NCBI RefSeq assembly: GCF_038592985.1
Contig: NZ_CP151951.1
Span: 115,001-179,000, forward strand
DNA: 64,000 bases
Reading direction: 5' to 3'
Source of the DNA: Paenibacillus sp. FSL R10-2782
GTDB lineage: Bacteria; Bacillota; Bacilli; Paenibacillales; Paenibacillaceae
The notes below the pieces were generated by a model. That model saw nothing but the letters and a program-made list of their open reading frames with translations. It had not been told where the DNA came from and ran no database searches. The position numbers and the translations under genes were made by a program. Below, piece by piece: positions 58,761-64,000 of the stretch. Position 1 is the stretch's first letter, and each line of letters opens with the position of its first letter.

Positions 58761-60097
58761 TGATGACGAAGCTTCGAATTTGGGGCGGAGCGGGCGAACA
58801 CGGCCGCTCCTGCTATGTTTTGGAAGGAAAGCAGCATCGCATCATGCTGGATTGTGGTGTGAAAAAGGAAGGAACCGGGCAGTATCCGGTTTTTCCGCCG
58901 CAGGAGGCGGAGAGGCTGACTGCTGTATTGCTGTCTCATGCACATGAAGATCATTCGATGGCGCTCCCCTTACTGTACAAAAATGGATACCGGGGAGAGG
59001 TGTGGACGACAAAGGCCACTGCGGAACAGCTAGGTTCCTATTTTCGCTCCTGGCATACTTATGTAGAATCGAGAGGCGGAAAATTGCCTTACGACGAACA
59101 GGATATCGAATCCATCACTTACCGTTATCTGGAGGATGAAGCGCCGTCAGGGGTGTGGCAAGAGGCTAGTCCGGGTGTACGGATCATGTGGGGACGCAGT
59201 GGGCATTTGGCTGGCGCTGTGTGGTACGTAGCAGAAATGGAAGGGAAGCGGTTATTCTTTTCGGGAGACTACAGCCGCGAGTCCGAGCTGCTTGTTGCCG
59301 ATGTACCAGAACCCAATCTAGCCGATATCTCCATTATGGACAATGCCTATGACATGGATATAGACCCGCAGCCGGTGAAGCTGGAGCGGCTGCGGGTCGA
59401 GATGGAACGGATTTTGTCTGCTGGTGGTCATGTGCTGCTTCCGGTACCTGCCTTTGGTCGGGGACAGGATTTGATCGTGTGGGCCAGCGAACAATTCCCT
59501 GAACAAGTCATGATTATAGAGCCGGACATATGGCAGGGATTACAGCGTCTGAGCTGTTTGAAAGAATGGCTACGCCCGGAAGCACCTGTACGGATAGAAC
59601 ATGTGCTGCACAGTGACAGGATCTTTGTGCCTCGTGATGCTGCGGAGCGAGTACGGCTGCTGGAACAGAGTGCTGCGGCTATCATCGTAACCGGGGATGG
59701 GATGATGGATTCGCCACGGGCACGCTGGTACTATCAATATTTGTCGGATCAACCGTCGAGTGTGGGGGAGGGCAAAGGTAGCGGAAAAAGTAATCATAAC
59801 GGTGTTATTTTGACGGGACATGCTTCAAGCGGTTCTTTTGGTAAACATCTGCTGGAACGTGGGGATCAGGATGACTGTTGTATCGTTCGGCATTTGATTT
59901 ACAAGGTGCATCAGGGGATATCGGATGTGAGACAAATGTTGAAGGTGTTGCCTGGTAAACAGGTTGTGCTCGTTCATGCGCCCAAGCCGCAGACCGATCT
60001 TGTGCGGGGCGAGCTGATAAGAGAAGGCTGGACCGAGCACGAAAGCTCTGTAAAAGCCATTCACTCTTTGGAACCAGGCGCAACGTTAAACGTTTAG
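58757..60097 (+). CDS. Beta-CASP metallo-beta-lactamase-fold hydrolase
   Basis: 446 residues. MBL core: LDCG, HAHEDH (61-66), GHLAGAVW, FFSGDYSRES. Beta-CASP part: IMDNAYDM (motif A, Asp where CPSF/RNase J relatives have Glu), LLPVPAFGRGQDLI, TGDGMMDS, LTGHASSGS, KVHQGISDV (motif B His) and VLVHAP (end). All known beta-CASP relatives of this kind act on nucleic acids, but this one is translationally coupled to a nutrient importer. Start ATG 58757 (ATGA overlap); 58760 and 58763 are possible. No RNase J C-terminal domain. Confidence 0.88.
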   Translation: MMMTKLRIWGGAGEHGRSCYVLEGKQHRIMLDCGVKKEGTGQYPVFPPQEAERLTAVLLSHAHEDHSMALPLLYKNGYRGEVWTTKATAEQLGSYFRSWHTYVESRGGKLPYDEQDIESITYRYLEDEAPSGVWQEASPGVRIMWGRSGHLAGAVWYVAEMEGKRLFFSGDYSRESELLVADVPEPNLADISIMDNAYDMDIDPQPVKLERLRVEMERILSAGGHVLLPVPAFGRGQDLIVWASEQFPEQVMIIEPDIWQGLQRLSCLKEWLRPEAPVRIEHVLHSDRIFVPRDAAERVRLLEQSAAAIIVTGDGMMDSPRARWYYQYLSDQPSSVGEGKGSGKSNHNGVILTGHASSGSFGKHLLERGDQDDCCIVRHLIYKVHQGISDVRQMLKVLPGKQVVLVHAPKPQTDLVRGELIREGWTEHESSVKAIHSLEPGATLNV

Positions 60098-60119
60098 ATG
60101 ATTCATTTTGCTCCATCCG

Positions 60120-61280
60120 TTATTTCGTACCCTCCTGCATCAGTCGGAAGGCATCGACTTCCCCAAGTTTCGTGGATATAGTGTTGCGCCCTGTGCTTTT
60201 ACGAAGGCGCAGCGGTGTAGCGGTACGCTTGAGCAGTGCTTTGATTTCTCCAGGCCCCATCTCCGGTCTCAGTGAAAGGAGCAGGGCAATGCTTCCGGTT
60301 ACGTGAGAAGTAGCCATAGACGTACCGCTCATTTCGTGATGCTTGCCGTGTATCCATGAGGAAATAATCTTTTCACCCGGCGCGTACACGTCTACGAATT
60401 GTCCCCGGTTGCTGAAAGGTGCGATGCGTCTGTATTTATCGGTAGCTCCGACCGAAATGGTCTGGGAATAGCGGGCGGGGTAGTCAATACTCCGGCGCTT
60501 GCCCTCGTTTCCCGAGGAAGCTACGATCACAATACCGTTTTGATACGCTTTGTTCACCATATCAAGCAGCGCCTTGCTGCGTGATTTCATACCGAAGCTC
60601 ATATTGATAATATCGATACGATTCAATACACACCAGTCGATGCCAAGAATAATATCCGAAACGTAGGCGGCCCCGTTATGGTCAAACGCTTTTACAGGAT
60701 GAATCAGCGCCTGAGGTGCTACGCCAATCCTACCCTCATCATAGTTGGACGCCGCGATGGTACCGGCAATATGAGTGCCGTGACCGTTATCGTCATAGGG
60801 TAGCATGGTCCGATTAAGCAAATTGATGCCTCTGGCGAGAGAATGACGCAGATCAGGATGTTGAAAATCCGCTCCTGTGTCAATCACACCAATCCTGATT
60901 CGGTTTCCTGTAGAGGAAGGCCAAGCCTTGTGTGCGCGTACCTGTTTGACCCCCCACGGCATGGGCAGGTTTTTCTCCGTCTTCGGCATATGGGCCGCTC
61001 CTCCATGTACCCTCATGCGAGTATCTTCTTCAACGGTAACACCGTTGTGATATTTGCCGAGCCTGTTTCCCCCTGGAAGCGGGGCAATCAGGGCGCGAAT
61101 CAGCCGGGCCGGTTGTACTTGCCGTAATCCCGCAAGCTCGGGTTTCAGCTTCCTGAGATAGGACAGGCATTCCCGGTATTGGTGAGGCTTATCGAACGTA
61201 ATGATCTGTTTGTGTCGTCCACTGCGGGACGGCTCCGAAATCCCCTCGTGCAAACGCTGCAAAAAACCCGGATAGTCCAT
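60120..61280 (-). CDS. Subtilisin-like serine peptidase (S8) without signal peptide
   Basis: 386 residues. Catalytic Asp134 (VIDTG), His167 (NGHGTH), Ser321 (GTSMATS) and the oxyanion Asn258 (SSGNEG). The N-terminal 110 residues are unlike a signal peptide or a typical I9 propeptide, though IITFDKPHQYRECLSYLRKL may be an inhibitor-like remnant. An intracellular role is likely, as for ISP proteases. Start ATG 61280 after GGAGGGGG; a 56-codon longer frame to 61445 has no good site. Divergent from rpoE. Confidence 0.88.
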   Translation of the reverse strand: MDYPGFLQRLHEGISEPSRSGRHKQIITFDKPHQYRECLSYLRKLKPELAGLRQVQPARLIRALIAPLPGGNRLGKYHNGVTVEEDTRMRVHGGAAHMPKTEKNLPMPWGVKQVRAHKAWPSSTGNRIRIGVIDTGADFQHPDLRHSLARGINLLNRTMLPYDDNGHGTHIAGTIAASNYDEGRIGVAPQALIHPVKAFDHNGAAYVSDIILGIDWCVLNRIDIINMSFGMKSRSKALLDMVNKAYQNGIVIVASSGNEGKRRSIDYPARYSQTISVGATDKYRRIAPFSNRGQFVDVYAPGEKIISSWIHGKHHEMSGTSMATSHVTGSIALLLSLRPEMGPGEIKALLKRTATPLRLRKSTGRNTISTKLGEVDAFRLMQEGTK

Positions 61281-61685
61281 TTGAGACAGTCCCCCTCCGA
61301 TGAGCCATGCTGAGGTATTGTATGAGCAAGCGTCAGCGGCGGCATGGGAAACCTGCCCCTTTTTTATGGAAATAGGCCTGCTTGTCGTGTCAAAGTGATC
61401 GCGGACACATACGATACATGGAGGGCATAAGCTCTTGTGCAACAACTTTGGGAACTTCTCCCGGAGCGGGTACAGTCGAAAGACGGGGGGGACTCCGTCT
61501 TTTTAACGTGCGCCGCCTTGTTCAAGGCATACTACTGCAAATTGTACGGATACCCATGTTTAACTTGCAATTTGCTTCCAAATAGGTTTTACTTAGTTTT
61601 GATAATGGATATGTTAGTATTGCATGTATCGTGTATGCTCTGAAACATGTTCTTGTGAATTACGTGTGAGAGGAAGTGTCCCTAG
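61281..61685. other. 405-nt gap between the subtilase and rpoE
   Basis: Holds a plus-strand intrinsic terminator at 61480-61505 (AAAGACGG / CCGTCTTT, then TTT) with no gene before it on that strand. The stretch 61400-61500 is GC-rich relative to its flanks. The rpoE promoter was not identified with confidence; the AT-rich stretch 61570-61625 is the likely site. Confidence 0.5.
61480..61505 (+). terminator. Orphan plus-strand terminator upstream of rpoE
   Basis: AAAGACGG / CCGTCTTTTT with a G-rich 8-nt loop. No plus-strand gene ends before it. It may end an RNA or transcripts reading antisense through the subtilase gene, or act as an attenuator in a long rpoE leader. Confidence 0.65.
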
Positions 61686-62234
61686 GTGAGTACCCCACTC
61701 AACTTGAAGATTGACCCGGAGAAAGTCCACGAGACTCCAATGGTGGATTTGGCATTTATGGTATTGAAAGCGGCCAATACTCCATATTATTACCGTGACC
61801 TGATGAATGAAGTCGCCAAATTGCGCGGCATGTCCGACGAAGAAATTAATGACGTTATCGCTCAGCTATATACTGAAATCAACATTGACGGGCGTTTTGC
61901 CTGTGTCGGTACGAATCTGTGGGGCTTGAAGCGTTGGTATCCAGTGGATAAATCCGAAGATGCTCTGACAGGCGCCAAGCGTCCTCGTATCATTAATGAC
62001 GAAGACGATGACGACGAAGAGGACTATCATGAGGAAGAAGAAACTTACAGCACCGATGATGACTTCGATGCAGACAGTGAAGACGAGGATAGCGAAGAAG
62101 AACTGTTCGACGGTGAAGATGACGATAGCGATGAAGACGTGGTTATAGACGATGAAGACCTCAGTGATGAGGAAGATACAGAAGATGAAAATGATGACGA
62201 ATCGACAGACGACGACGATGATTCGCTTCGTTAG
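61686..62234 (+). CDS. rpoE: RNA polymerase delta subunit
   Basis: Increases specificity and recycling of RNA polymerase. 182 residues: HARE-HTH domain (about 12-85; PMVDLAFMVLKAANTPYYYRDLMNEV) and a highly acidic disordered tail (from about 105; runs of Asp/Glu) as in Bacillus delta. GTG 61686 start after GAGAGGAAG. Followed by pyrG as in B. subtilis. Confidence 0.96.
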   Translation: MSTPLNLKIDPEKVHETPMVDLAFMVLKAANTPYYYRDLMNEVAKLRGMSDEEINDVIAQLYTEINIDGRFACVGTNLWGLKRWYPVDKSEDALTGAKRPRIINDEDDDDEEDYHEEEETYSTDDDFDADSEDEDSEEELFDGEDDDSDEDVVIDDEDLSDEEDTEDENDDESTDDDDDSLR

Positions 62235-62245
62235 GATCAGGCTGT

Positions 62246-62271
62246 AAGGGGAGAGGTATTCTCCCCTTTTT
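62246..62271 (+). terminator. rpoE terminator
   Basis: AAGGGGAGA / TCTCCCCTT with a 5-nt loop, then TTTT. Confidence 0.85.
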
Positions 62272-62365
62272 CATGACCATTTTCTTGAAACTGCCTTCAG
62301 ATTTGAAGCTTTCAGATGGATTCCCTTTAGTTTTGTCAATGGGCAAATTAACAAAGATAACTTCC

Positions 62366-62394
62366 TTGACAGCGGATTGGACACGGGGTAAACT
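62366..62394 (+). promoter_or_regulatory. SigA promoter of pyrG
   Basis: TTGACA (62366-62371), 17-nt spacer, TAAACT (62389-62394). Start predicted at the first G of GGGC (62402), as for B. subtilis pyrG. Confidence 0.78.
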
Positions 62395-62401
62395 ATTGCT
62401 T

Positions 62402-62480
62402 GGGCTTATGATTGATTCACTTATATGTTTGCTTTTTGTATAAAAGTGCCCCGTACTACGGGAGTGCTTTTTTGTTTTTT
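62402..62480 (+). promoter_or_regulatory. pyrG leader with CTP-responsive attenuator
   Basis: The transcript would begin GGGCTT. A terminator hairpin follows at 62442-62471: AAAAGTGC.CCCG / CGGG.GTGCTTTT, then TTTTT. In B. subtilis, low CTP stalls polymerase after GGG and G residues are added at the 5' end; the poly-G pairs with the C-rich 5' side of the terminator. Here the 5' arm carries CCCC (62449-62452), the predicted partner. Inferred from the known mechanism. Confidence 0.75.
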
Positions 62481-62631
62481 TATAGGGTGTTTCCACTCAT
62501 GAAAGAGGGCTAAGGGCGGCGGGTATGGAAAATGATTCGCTGTCTTCTTCATGGATGATAATCCGTGTAAACGGGTTACGATAACATCATAATGTCGCCT
62601 GAATTTTGGACTTTATTTAGGAGGGTTTTAA

Positions 62632-64000
<1,369 letters not shown>

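Overview
The window looks like the chromosome of a Paenibacillus species, probably of the P. polymyxa group. The evidence is protein resemblance, sporulation and flagellar genes, Gram-positive ribosome binding sites and about 45-50% GC. I saw no insertion sequence, prophage or CRISPR array.

Layout. (1) 1-3570: the end of an rRNA operon (16S-23S spacer, 23S, 5S, terminator). (2) 3747-14092: a block in the order known near the Bacillus subtilis origin, guaB - dacA - pdxS - pdxT - serS - tRNA-Ser and later tadA. It is interrupted by a small secreted protein, an sspP-like spore gene with two unknown small genes, a lipoprotein and an acetyltransferase. (3) 14093-24888: a DnaA-box cluster beside an orphan PAS sensor kinase, an RluF-type pseudouridine synthase, motAB behind a sigma-D-like promoter, a pterin dehydratase, an NlpC/P60 hydrolase under a ydaO-type (c-di-AMP) riboswitch, and an M1-type peptidase with a membrane protein. 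(4) 24889-42891: ywhD and pbpG, neighbours in B. subtilis, here separated by about 15 kb of accessory genes. These are a PTS IIA protein, two hydrolases, a YafY regulator with an imine-reductase-like enzyme, a LysR/NmrA pair, and a YesM/YesN - ABC sugar importer - NodB deacetylase locus. (5) 43496-50614: MFS transporter, yvdC-yvdD, and a heterodimeric ABC exporter divergent from a LysR gene. (6) 50724-64000: ywiB-argS, a secreted CYTH-like protein, a LysR-controlled importer coupled to a beta-CASP metallohydrolase, a subtilase, rpoE and pyrG (cut by the window end). pyrG has the promoter, GGGC start and terminator expected for CTP-sensed reiterative-transcription attenuation.

How the genes work together. 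The core genes cover GMP, CTP and PLP synthesis, tRNA charging and editing, wall synthesis and transcription. The accessory loci are mostly self-contained regulator-plus-transporter or regulator-plus-enzyme units. The two most promising for new biology are the importer/beta-CASP locus (54862-60097) and the importer/cytoplasmic-deacetylase locus (32574-39967). All functional calls come from reading motifs and remembered family features; no database search was run.
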